DNA of 57,640 nt from Psychrosphaera sp. (GCA_028098005.1 JAOHFM010000005.1:1-57640), one strand, 5' to 3'; counted from the stretch's first letter, positions 1-9,799 are shown. The notes: generated by a model from the sequence alone, not told the origin. Made by a program: numbers and translations.

Positions 1-915
1 TCAAGCCTAGAATCTAAAGTGGATTATTCACTGGATATACAAAGTCGTGTGTTCGTTAACTCAATCATTGATTTAGATTTATTTATTAGTCAAAGTGACA
101 ATGTTGCTCCCCCTCAGTTGGAACAAGCTAGGTTTCAAAGTGAATTCTCAAATGTTATTCAAAGCATTTCAAACCAACAAGGTGTTCGATTAAGCATCGG
201 CTCCGCGGCTAAAAATAGATCTATGGTTATTTCCATAGATAGAAAAGAGCGTTCAGAATATTTATATGAGAACGATCTGCTTTTCAAAGATGAAACCAAG
301 GCTTCAATTGACGCATTATATTCAGACCGATTCTCGGAAGATTCTCACTTTCTATTTCAAATTGGCCAACATCGAACAGAGAATATTTTTAATAACCAAT
401 TATTAAGTAATTCTGGCTATTCCCTTGATGTCACTGGTGCTTATGTGGGAATTAGGACGGACTATTTAGGCAACAGTCAAATTGATATTCTTATTGGCAA
501 TAGCCATCAGTATGCAGAGAATAATTCGCAGCAATCTAATTTACTGTCTTGGAATCTTAAGAACAGATTGACCTTAACTGATAACTTTCAGTTGCTAATA
601 GGAACTGAAAGAAAAATTAGTGGTTCACCAGATCCTAGTTTTAAAAGTGTTGAACTTACTGGTAATGATTTGACTTTAGATTGGATATTTACTGAAGATA
701 TTAAGCTGACGACACTCGCCAACTATAAATCTTATAAATTTCAAGATGGGGTAAGTGCGTCAAGTTTAGAGTTTAAACAATCTATTTTATGGCGGTTAAC
801 TGACTACTTATCTTTAGGCTCATCAATGGAATACCAAGATTTTTCAGGTTCAAGAGATAATTTAATTCACGACGGTTTAAACTTTTCTGTGTCTGTAAAT
901 TGGGAGCTGTTTTAA
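1..915 (+). CDS. Outer-membrane beta-barrel protein of an exopolysaccharide operon (5' partial)
   Basis: The reading frame is open to the left edge of the window (no stop before the GTG at 19), so the N-terminus lies outside. The visible 304 codons are rich in alternating polar/hydrophobic stretches typical of beta-strands and end in Trp-Glu-Leu-Phe; a C-terminal aromatic residue is the usual recognition signal of Bam-assembled outer-membrane barrels. The stop codon overlaps the ATG of the polysaccharide export gene downstream (TAATG at 913-917), so the two are translationally coupled. Position next to Wza- and Wzc-like genes matches the putative beta-barrel porins (BBP2/VpsM-like) of Vibrio and Alteromonadales exopolysaccharide clusters. 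The family assignment is by context and composition, not by a diagnostic motif; a different outer-membrane protein is possible. Confidence 0.55.
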   Translation, partial: SSLESKVDYSLDIQSRVFVNSIIDLDLFISQSDNVAPPQLEQARFQSEFSNVIQSISNQQGVRLSIGSAAKNRSMVISIDRKERSEYLYENDLLFKDETKASIDALYSDRFSEDSHFLFQIGQHRTENIFNNQLLSNSGYSLDVTGAYVGIRTDYLGNSQIDILIGNSHQYAENNSQQSNLLSWNLKNRLTLTDNFQLLIGTERKISGSPDPSFKSVELTGNDLTLDWIFTEDIKLTTLANYKSYKFQDGVSASSLEFKQSILWRLTDYLSLGSSMEYQDFSGSRDNLIHDGLNFSVSVNWELF

Positions 916-1424
916 TGCTAAAACAGTCCATTATAAACTTAACTCTATCTGTATTTGGGCTGTTTTTCTTAGTTATTGCAGATGCCATGGCTGCTGGATC
1001 AAGCGAATATCAATTGGGCCCTGGAGATGAAATTGAGATATTTGTTTTTCAAGAACCAGAGCTAAATGTAAGAGCAAAAATTAGTCAGGCTGGTTTTATT
1101 AATTTACCGCTGATAGGCCAAGTGAATTTAGAAGGACTATCTGGGGAGGAAGCTAAGTTAAAAGTGGAAAACCTCTTTAAAGATGGATACTTAGTTAATC
1201 CTTATGTTACTTTAACTGTTAGGCAATATCGTCCGTTCTTCATCCATGGTGAGGTGAAAAACCCCGGAAGTTATAAATATCAAGCCGAATTAACCATTGA
1301 ACAGGCCATTGCTTTGTCCGGCGGTTTAAAAGACCGAGCGTCAGGATCTGAATGGATTGTCTTGCGAGGTTATCCACAAAAGCCATTAAAAGCTAAAAAA
1401 ATCTACAATTATAATGCCAGGTGA
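915..1424 (+). CDS. Short Wza/VpsN-like polysaccharide export protein, C-terminus lost by frameshift
   Basis: A periplasmic or outer-membrane polysaccharide export protein. The start is ATG 915, which has GGGAG just upstream and overlaps the previous stop. Residues 1-27 form a signal peptide ending ADAMA; there is no lipobox Cys, unlike E. coli Wza. The export domain begins at YQLGPGDEIEIFVFQEPEL, followed by a SLBB-type segment containing the GEVKNPGSY motif. At 170 residues it resembles the short VpsN-like class rather than full Wza (about 380 residues). The frame stops at 1422-1424, but the usual family ending (PGDVIKIEKSFF) is present in another frame and runs to a TAA at 1453-1455 overlapping the next ATG. 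Removing one A from the 7-A run at 1395-1401 joins the two. Whether the shift is a real mutation, a slippage site or a sequencing error cannot be told here. Confidence 0.75.
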   Translation: MLKQSIINLTLSVFGLFFLVIADAMAAGSSEYQLGPGDEIEIFVFQEPELNVRAKISQAGFINLPLIGQVNLEGLSGEEAKLKVENLFKDGYLVNPYVTLTVRQYRPFFIHGEVKNPGSYKYQAELTIEQAIALSGGLKDRASGSEWIVLRGYPQKPLKAKKIYNYNAR

Positions 1425-1454
1425 TGTTATAAAAATTGAAAAGAGCTTTTTCTA

Positions 1455-3599
1455 ATGATGGAAGAGCAAAGCAAACAAATTCATCAACTTGATGATGTTA
1501 TAGACTTAGGTGAACTGTTTTCGATCGTATGGTCGAGAAAATGGTTTGTGGTCTTGTGTGTTTTGCTTTCAGGTGTTTTGGCCTACAACTACTTGCTAAA
1601 AGTACCAGATCGCTACACCTCTTCTACGTTAATTATGTTCAAAGAAACGTCCTCAAAAGCAGACGCGATTCAAAACATAATGACCAGTGGTTTAACCGTA
1701 GCTGATAATACGGAAACGGAACTGGAGTTGTTGAGAAGTCGACGATTTGCTGGGCAAATAGTTGATAACCTAAACCTGATACATAATGTGCATTATCAAA
1801 TGCAATCAGGGTATGAACCCTTTATTCATTCAGAACAACTACTGGTTAAAAACCGTTCTTTTGCAATTGACATTCTAAGCAAGAATATAAAAGTTGACCC
1901 AAAAGCTGGCACTAACTTAGTAAAAGTTTCATACGAGTCTCACTCACCAAGTCATTCAGCAATTGTTGCCAATGAAATAGCCAAAACTTTCATTAACTTT
2001 AAAGAAGAGATAATGGAAGGCAAAAACAAAGATAATGCTTATTGGCTAGAGTCGAAGCTGTCTGGCGTGAAGCAAAACTTATTAGAAGCTGAGCAACGCA
2101 TATCAGAACACCAAAATGAGCATGGATTTATTGATATCAACAGCGCAATAGCGGTGGAAAAGTCGAAATTAGAGAAGTTAACAAAAGAGAAGTACGACAC
2201 AACTCGCGAAGTCGAAAGGTTACAAATACTTAAGTTGCAAATAGTGAAGCATAAGTCTTCACCAGAAGAACTCTTTAGTATTCCTGCTGTTGCTAACGCT
2301 AAAGCGCTTGGTCAAAGTAAAATTAAACTTCAGAATACCCAGGAAGCGTTTGGTCAAGTTAAGCTTAGGTATGGTCCTAAACACCCAGCGTATATAAAAG
2401 CTAAACTATTGTTCGAAGACGCGCGTTCAGACGTAACCTTAGAGCTAGATAGTCATATAAAAACGTTGGATAAGACCTTACAGCTAGAAAAATCAAATCT
2501 CTCATCAGTCGAAGAAGCTTTAACTAAGGCAACGTCTAGATTGCGTGATTTAGGTATGATTGAATTTGAATATCAAAAGTTAAGACGAGAGTTTGATGCT
2601 AATTTAGAGCTATACGAAAATCTAATGAAGCGCTTAAAAGAATCTGAAATGATGCGTGATTTAGCTAATGCCTCAAACCTTTTAGTGGTAGAGAAAGCCG
2701 AAATTAGTTCTAGCCCTAATAATAAAAAATCAATTTTAATATACACGCTTGCTGCATTAGCCAGTGCTTTATTGGCCGCTATGATTGTTTTAATAGAAGC
2801 TATGTTAGCGAGTAAAGTGCTTCAATTTAGAAAAGTGGCAAGGTCGTATAATACAAAAATAATTGGTGTTATCCCTAAAATTAGAGTTCGTGGTACTCGT
2901 AAGAAGCCGTTGTTTAAATTAGACGCTGCGAAACATATGAACTTTATGGAAGCAATGCGTTCAACAAGAACCAATATTTTACTGGATGCCAAACTATCTC
3001 GTCAAAAGGTCATCGCTATTACTTCAATAACACCCAATGATGGTAAATCTAGTCTGTCTATTCAGCTGGCTAATAGCTTTTCTGAATTGGAAAAAACCAT
3101 TTTAGTTGATGCTGACTTACGTTTTCCTTCAATAGGCGACGCGTTAGGTATTAATGTGAATAGTCCTGGTTTAACAAACCTAATCGCAAAAAAGCAGAAA
3201 TTAAGTGAAAGTATTCACCGCGATACAGAGTACAAATACCATGTACTAACGGCTGGTTTTCAATCGAAAAATCCCTTGTTATTCTTATCACAACCCCGAC
3301 TTAAAAAGATTGTGGACGCGCTAAAATAAAATTATGAACGCGTCGTACTAGAGTGTCCACCGGTGATGTCGGTTAGTGATGCATTTGTAATCTCAAAACA
3401 TGTAGACAGTATTTACTTAATAGTGGATGTTGAAAAAACCAGCCAAAATGAACTTAGCAATTGTTTAGAAGAGTTAGCTCAAGCTAATATTATTGTTGGC
3501 GGTATTGTTTTGAATAAAGTTAAAAAGACTGAAAAGTATTACACAGGGGCTTATTCTAAATATATTAAGGCAGATCTTTCCAGAGCAAGAACGGCCTAA
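1455..3599 (+). pseudogene. Wzc-like polysaccharide co-polymerase / tyrosine autokinase interrupted by an in-frame TAA
   Basis: A bacterial tyrosine kinase that controls exopolysaccharide chain length and export. Without the stop at 3327-3329 it would be 714 residues: Wzz domain with TM1 (about 29-48), long coiled coil (190-400), TM2 (about 427-451), then the cytoplasmic kinase with a Walker A' segment (TSITPNDGKSS, Lys531) and Walker A'' (ILVDADLRFPS). The stop falls between this and the Walker B-like LECPPV at about 632-637. Reading resumes in the same frame with NYERVVLECPPVMSVSDA and ends in a tyrosine cluster (Tyr695, 696, 700, 703) like the autophosphorylated tail of Wzc. AAA to TAA is the simplest change. 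ATG 1455 overlaps the ancestral stop of the export gene. As read, it makes a 624-residue product without Walker B or Tyr tail, so kinase activity should be lost. Confidence 0.85.
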
Positions 3600-3672
3600 C
3601 TTTAATCAACTTTCACACCCCAATTTATGGGAGTTACGCTATGATTATTCTTGAACATAAAAGGAGTAACGT

Positions 3673-5985
3673 GTGCGCAAAAACTATATTTTCTCAGCAC
3701 TACTGTGGTTGGGAATTACATTTACAATTCCAGCATTCTCCCAAGCACTAGAGCCGGTTTCACTGCAACTAAAATGGATGCATCAGTTCCAATTTGCGGG
3801 GTATTACGTCGCTTTGGAAAAAGGTTACTTTAAAGACGCAGGTTTTGACGTCACTATTCTAGAGCGAAATCCCAAAACGTCCCCTGTTAATGACGTGTTA
3901 GAAGGTCGAGCCGACTTCGGAGTTGCTGATTCAAGCATTGTATTACAACGATTGTTAAATAAAAAAGTGGTTATTGCGTCTACTATTTTTCAATCTAGCC
4001 CTCTGGTATTAATGAGCCTTAAAGAAAAAGGAATCAAAAGTCCTTATGATTTAATTGGCAAGAGAATAATGTATCAACGCTCCATTGACGACGCTTCATT
4101 ACAAGCCATGTTACAGTTGTTTAATATTGACGACAGTAAGTTCACAGCAGTTCCTCATAACTTTAATAACTGGGCACTTGTGGAAGACCAGGCAGACCTT
4201 TTATCTGTGTATACGTCTAATCAGCCGCACTTGTATGATTTAGCTGGATATGAAGTGAATGTGTTAGACCCTAGCAGTTATGGAATTGATTTTTATGGTG
4301 ATCTTATTTTTACCACGCAAAATAGAGTTGAGATGGATATCGACAGTGTCAATCGTTTTGTAAAAGCAGCAAGAATGGGCTGGAGAGACGCTGTTTCAAA
4401 TCCGAACCAAGCTATTGACTTGATTCTTGCTAAATACACGCCTCAAGCAAACCGGAAAAAACTAGAATTAGAAGCACAATCAATTCAAACCTTAGTCAAA
4501 GAAAGCTTTGTTCCGATAGGTACCATGTACCCAGAACGTTTTGAGCGTATTGCTCACTCCTATAGGGGATTAGAGATGGCGCCTGCTGATTCATCTATTA
4601 AAGGCCTGTTACTTACTGACTATATAAAAAACCCTTATAAACTTACTACAAACCTAATTGTTGCCATTGTTGCGGTGGTGAGTGTCGTGTTGTTTTTCTT
4701 AGGTTATCAAATCGTGTTTAACCGGAAATTAAAATCAATGGTCCGTGACAAAACCATTGCGCTTGAATTATCTAATGATTACTTAACGCATAATATTGAG
4801 TTGTTAAAAGAGAAAAATGACTTACTTGATAAATCAAAACAACAAGCAGAAGTTGCTACCGCAGCTAAATCGGCTTTTTTAGCCAACATGAGTCATGAAG
4901 TTAGAACACCAATGAATGGAATATTAGGTACATTGCAACTAATCGCAATGGAACCATTGTCAAATAACGTCAAACAGCTTACCCAACAAGCGTTAACATC
5001 GACTAAGTCACTGCTAACTATTATTAATGACATTTTGGACTTTTCTAAAATTGAGGCGGGCAAATTGACACTAGTTGCAGCCCCTTTTTCACTTCAAGGC
5101 TTGATTGATGAAGTTTTAAAGTATCAACATTTAGTCGCGAAAGAAAAAGGAATAGAGTTAATCTTGCAAGTGTCTGATGATTATGAGGATGGCTGGTTAG
5201 GAGATGCTACACGAATTCAGCAGATCATAACCAATATTGTTTCAAATGCGGTTAAATTTACTCAACAAGGCAAGGTTGAAATACATGTTTCAAGTACCCA
5301 AAATAGTCAAAACCAATGGGTTGTTTCTTTTAGTGTAACTGATACGGGTATTGGCATGGATAACAATGCCGTTGATAAGTTGTTTCACCGTTTTGAGCAG
5401 GCCGATAGCTCTACAACTCGCAATTTTGGAGGCACAGGACTAGGCATGGCAATTACAGAGATGTTGGTTTCTGAAATGAATGGTTCAATAGAGGTGACGA
5501 GTGAGTTGAATGTTGGTAGCTGCTTCAAGGTGTCTTTACCACTAATGCCACATCAACTAGACGTGAACAATCGAGAGCAAGCTGATAACAAAAACGTAGA
5601 CGTACCGGACCTAAGCACTAAACGAATTTTGATAGCAGAAGATAATAAAGTGAACCAAATCCTGTTTAGAGCCATAATGAAGAAAACCAAGTGCTATTTT
5701 GAAATAGTAGAAAATGGTCAATTAGCCATAGACCAAGTTTCTAGCTCTACATTTGACTTAGTGTTAATGGATATTCAAATGCCGGTTTTAGACGGTATCT
5801 CTGCGTGCAAATCAATAAAAAAACAATTTCCAACTTTACCTGTTATCGCCATTTCTGCAAACATAATGGCTGATGATATAAAAGAATATAAGCTTGCTGG
5901 TTTTGACGAATTTATCGGTAAACCAGTCGACATTAAGCAAATGTATAACACGTTGAGGCGAATGCTTTCTCAACCTGAAAATTAG
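3673..5985 (+). CDS. Hybrid sensor histidine kinase with periplasmic NMT1/THI5-like sensor domain
   Basis: Start GTG 3673 has AAGGAG at 3661-3666. The protein has 770 residues. It starts with a signal peptide (to about residue 25), then a substrate-binding-protein-like domain of the NMT1/THI5 type (about 28-310; the opening [19 protein letters not shown] is characteristic). A transmembrane helix lies at about 325-347 and a coiled coil at 350-395. HisKA follows (His408 in [12 protein letters not shown]), then HATPase (N box around 521-530, DTGIGM 557-562, GGTGLGM 586-592), and a C-terminal receiver with Asp700 in LVLMDIQMP. It is inferred to bind a small solute in the periplasm, perhaps pyrimidine-, sulfonate- or nitrile-like, and to feed phosphate to its own receiver. 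There is no separate output domain. Only 18 bases separate it from the sigma-54 activator downstream, its likely partner. The ligand is unknown. Confidence 0.88.
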   Translation: MRKNYIFSALLWLGITFTIPAFSQALEPVSLQLKWMHQFQFAGYYVALEKGYFKDAGFDVTILERNPKTSPVNDVLEGRADFGVADSSIVLQRLLNKKVVIASTIFQSSPLVLMSLKEKGIKSPYDLIGKRIMYQRSIDDASLQAMLQLFNIDDSKFTAVPHNFNNWALVEDQADLLSVYTSNQPHLYDLAGYEVNVLDPSSYGIDFYGDLIFTTQNRVEMDIDSVNRFVKAARMGWRDAVSNPNQAIDLILAKYTPQANRKKLELEAQSIQTLVKESFVPIGTMYPERFERIAHSYRGLEMAPADSSIKGLLLTDYIKNPYKLTTNLIVAIVAVVSVVLFFLGYQIVFNRKLKSMVRDKTIALELSNDYLTHNIELLKEKNDLLDKSKQQAEVATAAKSAFLANMSHEVRTPMNGILGTLQLIAMEPLSNNVKQLTQQALTSTKSLLTIINDILDFSKIEAGKLTLVAAPFSLQGLIDEVLKYQHLVAKEKGIELILQVSDDYEDGWLGDATRIQQIITNIVSNAVKFTQQGKVEIHVSSTQNSQNQWVVSFSVTDTGIGMDNNAVDKLFHRFEQADSSTTRNFGGTGLGMAITEMLVSEMNGSIEVTSELNVGSCFKVSLPLMPHQLDVNNREQADNKNVDVPDLSTKRILIAEDNKVNQILFRAIMKKTKCYFEIVENGQLAIDQVSSSTFDLVLMDIQMPVLDGISACKSIKKQFPTLPVIAISANIMADDIKEYKLAGFDEFIGKPVDIKQMYNTLRRMLSQPEN

Positions 5986-6003
5986 ACTAAACAATAGGAC
6001 GTT

Positions 6004-7344
6004 ATGGCCACCTTAAATTTTTTGATTGACCTTACAGACAAAGCGCTACTTAAATCTATTCAAGCTAGTGTATCAGGACCTAGTAAACAGTCTTTTTATG
6101 TTTCTGAAGCTGGAGAAGGTTTAATTCAACTTAAAGACAATCAAATAGATATCGCTTTAATACAGGCCAATAATTTTACGGCATCAGACTTGGCTCTTTT
6201 AAAAGAAGTGAATCAAGAGACATCAACAGAAGTAGTATTATTTAGTGATGGCAAGCCAAACCCCTATATCGACCAAGCAATGTTCAATGGCGTTACCTAT
6301 CACTTTCGGTCGCCTTTTGATAATGAAAGTATTAACAACACTCTGTCAGAACTAATAGAAGATTTAAGCGAACAAAAGCATGTTTCAAAGTCGGCAAAAA
6401 CAAGTGTTTTAGACCAATTTGGCTTGTTGTTAGGCTCATCAAAGCCAATGAAAAAGCTATATCGTACTTTACGAAAAGTCGCTTCAACAGAAGCCAACGT
6501 ATTTGTTAACGGGGAAAGTGGAACCGGTAAAGAACTAGTAGCGAATACTATACATTTAGTGAGTGATAGAGCGCCAGGACCTTTTATTGCGGTGAACTGT
6601 GGAGCTTTAAGTCCTGAGTTAGTAGAAAGTGAACTTTTTGGCCATGTTAAAGGTGCATTTACAGGAGCGAATAGAGACCATAAGGGCGTATTTGAACAAG
6701 CAGACAAAGGTACTTTATTTTTAGATGAGATTACCGAGATGCCACTTGAGCATCAAGTGAAATTACTTCGAGTGCTTGAAACGGGTGAGTATAGGCCAGT
6801 TGGCAGTGACAAAGTCTTGCAATGTAACGTGAGAGTAGTTGCTGCATCAAACCGAGTTATGGACGAAACAATGGGTGAGTTTATTCGGGAAGACTTATAC
6901 TACCGACTTGCTCAATTCCCACTACAGCTGCCGCCGCTAAGACAAAGAAGTACAGATATTATAGGTTTAGCTCAACACTTTTTAGCTTATAGAAATATGG
7001 AAAATAATGCGTCAAAGTCACTTTCCTCAGCGGCAGTTGCACTATTAGAGTCACACCAATGGACAGGGAATGTAAGAGAACTTAAACATGTAGTGGAGCG
7101 CAGTTTTATTTTAGCTGAGGACGTTATAGGCGCCGAGCATATTTTGTTTGATGACATGTCTAACCCTGAGGAAAACCCACTTGCAGAAAGTATTCCTCTA
7201 GATGTTCCATTAGAGGATATAGAAAAAATAGCCATAGAAAAGAATCTTGAAAAAAATAATGGCAACAAATCAGAAACGGCGGATAAGCTAGGAATCAGCG
7301 TAAAAACCCTTTATAACAAACTTGAAAAGTACAACGATGAATAG
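6004..7344 (+). CDS. Sigma-54-dependent activator with degenerate receiver
   Basis: A bacterial enhancer-binding protein of 446 residues. The N-terminal about 120 residues have the size and pattern of a receiver, but the phospho-acceptor position reads DIALIQANN (Gln54 where Asp is expected) and the conserved Lys-Pro motif is replaced by RSPF. The AAA+ domain is complete: Walker A GESGTGKE (170-177), the sigma-54-contacting GAFTGA (217-222), Walker B GTLFLDEI (236-243) and an arginine-finger region. A Fis-type helix-turn-helix closes the protein (about 400-446). It therefore should open sigma-54 promoters, but probably not through direct phosphorylation. It follows the NMT1-type hybrid kinase by 18 bases, suggesting control by protein contact or by an unrecognised signal. 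Its targets are unknown; the adjacent exopolysaccharide genes are one possibility. Confidence 0.9.
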   Translation: MATLNFLIDLTDKALLKSIQASVSGPSKQSFYVSEAGEGLIQLKDNQIDIALIQANNFTASDLALLKEVNQETSTEVVLFSDGKPNPYIDQAMFNGVTYHFRSPFDNESINNTLSELIEDLSEQKHVSKSAKTSVLDQFGLLLGSSKPMKKLYRTLRKVASTEANVFVNGESGTGKELVANTIHLVSDRAPGPFIAVNCGALSPELVESELFGHVKGAFTGANRDHKGVFEQADKGTLFLDEITEMPLEHQVKLLRVLETGEYRPVGSDKVLQCNVRVVAASNRVMDETMGEFIREDLYYRLAQFPLQLPPLRQRSTDIIGLAQHFLAYRNMENNASKSLSSAAVALLESHQWTGNVRELKHVVERSFILAEDVIGAEHILFDDMSNPEENPLAESIPLDVPLEDIEKIAIEKNLEKNNGNKSETADKLGISVKTLYNKLEKYNDE

Positions 7345-7357
7345 CAACGTTGTACTT
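7327..7357. terminator. 10-bp perfect inverted repeat across a stop codon, convergent junction
   Basis: AAGTACAACG (7327-7336) and CGTTGTACTT (7348-7357) pair perfectly around an 11-base loop that contains the end of the sigma-54 activator gene, including its TAG. No long T-run follows on the plus strand; four Ts follow on the minus strand. It probably acts as a transcript end or 3' stabiliser for the two converging genes. Confidence 0.5.
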
Positions 7358-7376
7358 CCCTAATAATTAAACTGTT

Positions 7377-8132
7377 CTACTCAGGGTTTTTCTCAAGTTC
7401 AATAGGTGACAGCTCCATCATAGATAGGAACTGTTCACTGTTGATCAAATTAGCATTATAGTGAGGGTTGCCTAAAACTTGTGCAGAAGAAACGGCAACC
7501 TTTACCAATTGTTGATGCCAACTATATTCGCTAATAGCTGCGACGTTAATAAGGCAACGTTCGGTAGAAATTAAACCGTTTTGAGCGTTAATGACAGCAA
7601 ACTGCAGGTTCCAGCTTTTTGTATTGAGGATAAAGTCACTTAAATGATGATGCTTATTGTCCTGAGTTGAAACCAAATACGTGCAGACCTCATTGATGGA
7701 GCGAAGCGGTATATCATCCTCTGATAATTCGCTGTCAGGTTGATCATCTATAATATGAGTCTTTAATAATGTTGGGTCAGAACTCATGCCCCATAAGTCA
7801 GCTCCCATCCAATAATAACCATAACCATAGTATCGGTATAGTTCTGCCTCAAAGTGTCTTGAGACTGTTTCATGGTCTTCTAATCCTGGCGCAGCTTTTA
7901 GCTTGTTGGTGTCAATGCTTAAGCAAACCTCTTGCGAGTCAATATTGATGTAATAAACCGATACGGGTGAAACTAACAACTTTTGACTTAGTGGGTTCCA
8001 CTTTTGCGGGTCAACCACTAAATAGCGAATAACATGATCTTTACTAGAGAATAAAAAATCGGACACAGTGCCATATTCACCATCAATCGTTCTTATCGTA
8101 AAACCTATAACTTGTTGAAGACTAATGTTCAT
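7377..8132 (-). CDS. PRC-barrel domain protein with two barrel repeats
   Basis: A cytoplasmic protein of 251 residues with no signal peptide or membrane segment. The N-terminus (about 3-75) reads QVIGFTIRTIDGEYGTVSDF followed by VIRYLVVDPQKW, the pattern of a PRC barrel. A second copy appears at about 145-215 (LRSINEVCTYLVS, HHLSDFILN, WNLQFAVINAQ). The two are joined by a Tyr- and Trp-rich linker (YRYYGYGYYWMGADLWG). PRC barrels mediate protein-protein or RNA-associated contacts in RimM and photosynthetic reaction centres; the function here is unknown. The ATG (8130-8132) overlaps the stop of the phosphatase/lipid-kinase gene as TAATG, so the two proteins are made together and may interact. 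Confidence 0.7.
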   Translation of the reverse strand: MNISLQQVIGFTIRTIDGEYGTVSDFLFSSKDHVIRYLVVDPQKWNPLSQKLLVSPVSVYYINIDSQEVCLSIDTNKLKAAPGLEDHETVSRHFEAELYRYYGYGYYWMGADLWGMSSDPTLLKTHIIDDQPDSELSEDDIPLRSINEVCTYLVSTQDNKHHHLSDFILNTKSWNLQFAVINAQNGLISTERCLINVAAISEYSWHQQLVKVAVSSAQVLGNPHYNANLINSEQFLSMMELSPIELEKNPE

Positions 8133-9799
8133 TATTGACCTCCGTCAGATTTTGCGGCAATGGCTGTCGTTGTGTTTGGGTCAAGCAAAATATTTAATGA
8201 CGCAGGTTGCACTAAGATTTTTATCTCGTTGGCCTCAAAAGTCTCGCCGTCAATTACGTACCCAATGGACGCTTTACTTCTAATTGTTATTTTTTCTGCT
8301 TTTGCTTTATGAATAGAATTTGAGGTGGGCGCTTCAGAAAGGCCTGCAATCATTAAACTTGCAGCATCAGAAATGTTTTCTATAACCGTATTACTTTCAT
8401 CAAACCATGTAATATTTAATAGACCATCATGAAAGTTAGGAGTGCCATGTCCTTGCGCTAAAACCGTAGAAAAAGGCGCCGCGTTAGCAATCACTAAACT
8501 ATTGGTTTTTATATTTTGAGCGGGTTTAGAGTCAAATTGAATCATTAAATCCAACTTTTCTTCAGTGTTTACGGCTTGCCAAAATCCATGTAAGTAAGCA
8601 AATTGGCCAAGTTTATTTTTAGTTTCCCGGTCTGCTGATTTGATCATTTGTTGCTCAATACCCACTGCAGCCACCAATAACATGGTTTTATCATTGCATT
8701 TCGCAGTATCCATTTTAATCGTATTGTCGCTGATGATATGTTTAATAGCGGTCTCGATAGGTATCACCTTGCTAGATATACCAAACAGTGTGTGCGCTAA
8801 CGCATTGGCAGTCCCTAGGGGGATAATGCCAAATTTAACGTCTGAGTTTATAAGTTCCGTAGCTACCTCAGCAAGTGTGCCATCGCCGCCCGCAGCAATG
8901 ACTATAGAGGCCTTGTTGTCGACCGCCTCTTTTGCCCATTCTTGGGCACTTTTCTCTTCTGTGGTTTCCACCACTTTTAGATTGTAATGTTGCTCTAAGA
9001 AAGCTTGGATTTTTAATTGATACTTGGGCCATTTTCCTTGTCCAGACACTGGATTTGCTATTAGCCAGGCCGGTTGCATGAGAGTTAAAAGTCCAGCTTC
9101 TCTGTATTGAATTAATCTTTTTAGCTGCTTCTTGTTGAGTCCAGCTTGGTTTCTGATATCAGTAATACTTGTTAATACATCTCGTACTTCCAGCTCTGGG
9201 TGTTTTGCCAAAAGGTAAGCCGCTACACAGAACAAAGATCGACCACGGCCAAGGGCGCAATGCACCATAACAGGTTTGTTTTGTTTACGCTTATTGTCAA
9301 TCCAGTTGAGAGCCTGTCTCAATTGTTCGGTAGTGGGACTTCTGTGGTCCAAAATAGGAATATTAAGATAATCCATGTCGATAAAACGGCTGCTCCAGTC
9401 TAAGGCGTCAAATTCAGCAGTTACGTCTAAGACGGCTTTAACTTCGTGTTCTCGCAGCTCTAAAGCCTCCTCTGCAGATAATCGACTAGCGAGATATATG
9501 TCATCTTGAATGTGGTGAATGTAATGTCGATCCCGTTTGGCGTCTTTACTCTTTGCTGCATAATTATATAGTTGAACACCGACCATAAAGGGCAGGAATA
9601 TGATCCTTATCGCAGTTGGGATACTACCATCGGTACGCTTTCTAAAAATTCTTGGTTGGTTAGTCATATATCCAACAAACACAACTAACAAGGAGATGGC
9701 TACCCAATTAAGCAAAATGCTAAGAATGATAGAGTCTGTTAATGTTGCGAGGTAGGCCAGCAAGACGCCAAAAATTCCATATAAATATTCAATGTACAT
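8132..9799 (-). CDS. Fusion of dual-specificity phosphatase and diacylglycerol-kinase-like lipid kinase
   Basis: This 555-residue protein has two N-terminal membrane segments (about 5-25 and 28-45, with a further hydrophobic stretch near 62-80). A dual-specificity/tyrosine phosphatase domain follows at about 95-235, with the P-loop HCALGRGRS (Cys181, Arg187) and a candidate general acid in DHRSPT (Asp151). A DAGK/YegS-type kinase domain at about 243-540 carries the nucleotide-binding GGDGT (304-308) and PLGTANALA. The phosphatase could act on protein phosphate or on a phospholipid head group, while the kinase would phosphorylate a diacylglycerol-like lipid or sphingoid base. A membrane enzyme that both adds and removes phosphate in one lipid pathway is plausible but is inference. 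GAGG lies upstream of the ATG. It is translationally coupled to the PRC-barrel gene. Confidence 0.85.
   Translation of the reverse strand: MYIEYLYGIFGVLLAYLATLTDSIILSILLNWVAISLLVVFVGYMTNQPRIFRKRTDGSIPTAIRIIFLPFMVGVQLYNYAAKSKDAKRDRHYIHHIQDDIYLASRLSAEEALELREHEVKAVLDVTAEFDALDWSSRFIDMDYLNIPILDHRSPTTEQLRQALNWIDNKRKQNKPVMVHCALGRGRSLFCVAAYLLAKHPELEVRDVLTSITDIRNQAGLNKKQLKRLIQYREAGLLTLMQPAWLIANPVSGQGKWPKYQLKIQAFLEQHYNLKVVETTEEKSAQEWAKEAVDNKASIVIAAGGDGTLAEVATELINSDVKFGIIPLGTANALAHTLFGISSKVIPIETAIKHIISDNTIKMDTAKCNDKTMLLVAAVGIEQQMIKSADRETKNKLGQFAYLHGFWQAVNTEEKLDLMIQFDSKPAQNIKTNSLVIANAAPFSTVLAQGHGTPNFHDGLLNITWFDESNTVIENISDAASLMIAGLSEAPTSNSIHKAKAEKITIRSKASIGYVIDGETFEANEIKILVQPASLNILLDPNTTTAIAAKSDGGQ

Noticed and set aside
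3600..3672. Possible TPP riboswitch before the NMT1/THI5-type kinase
   Set aside because: The gap is only about 70 bases and lacks the conserved CUGAGA and related thi-box elements.
6300..6707. 135-codon open frame antisense to the sigma-54 activator
   Set aside because: The sense strand carries the conserved Walker A and GAFTGA codons; the antisense frame has no recognisable features.
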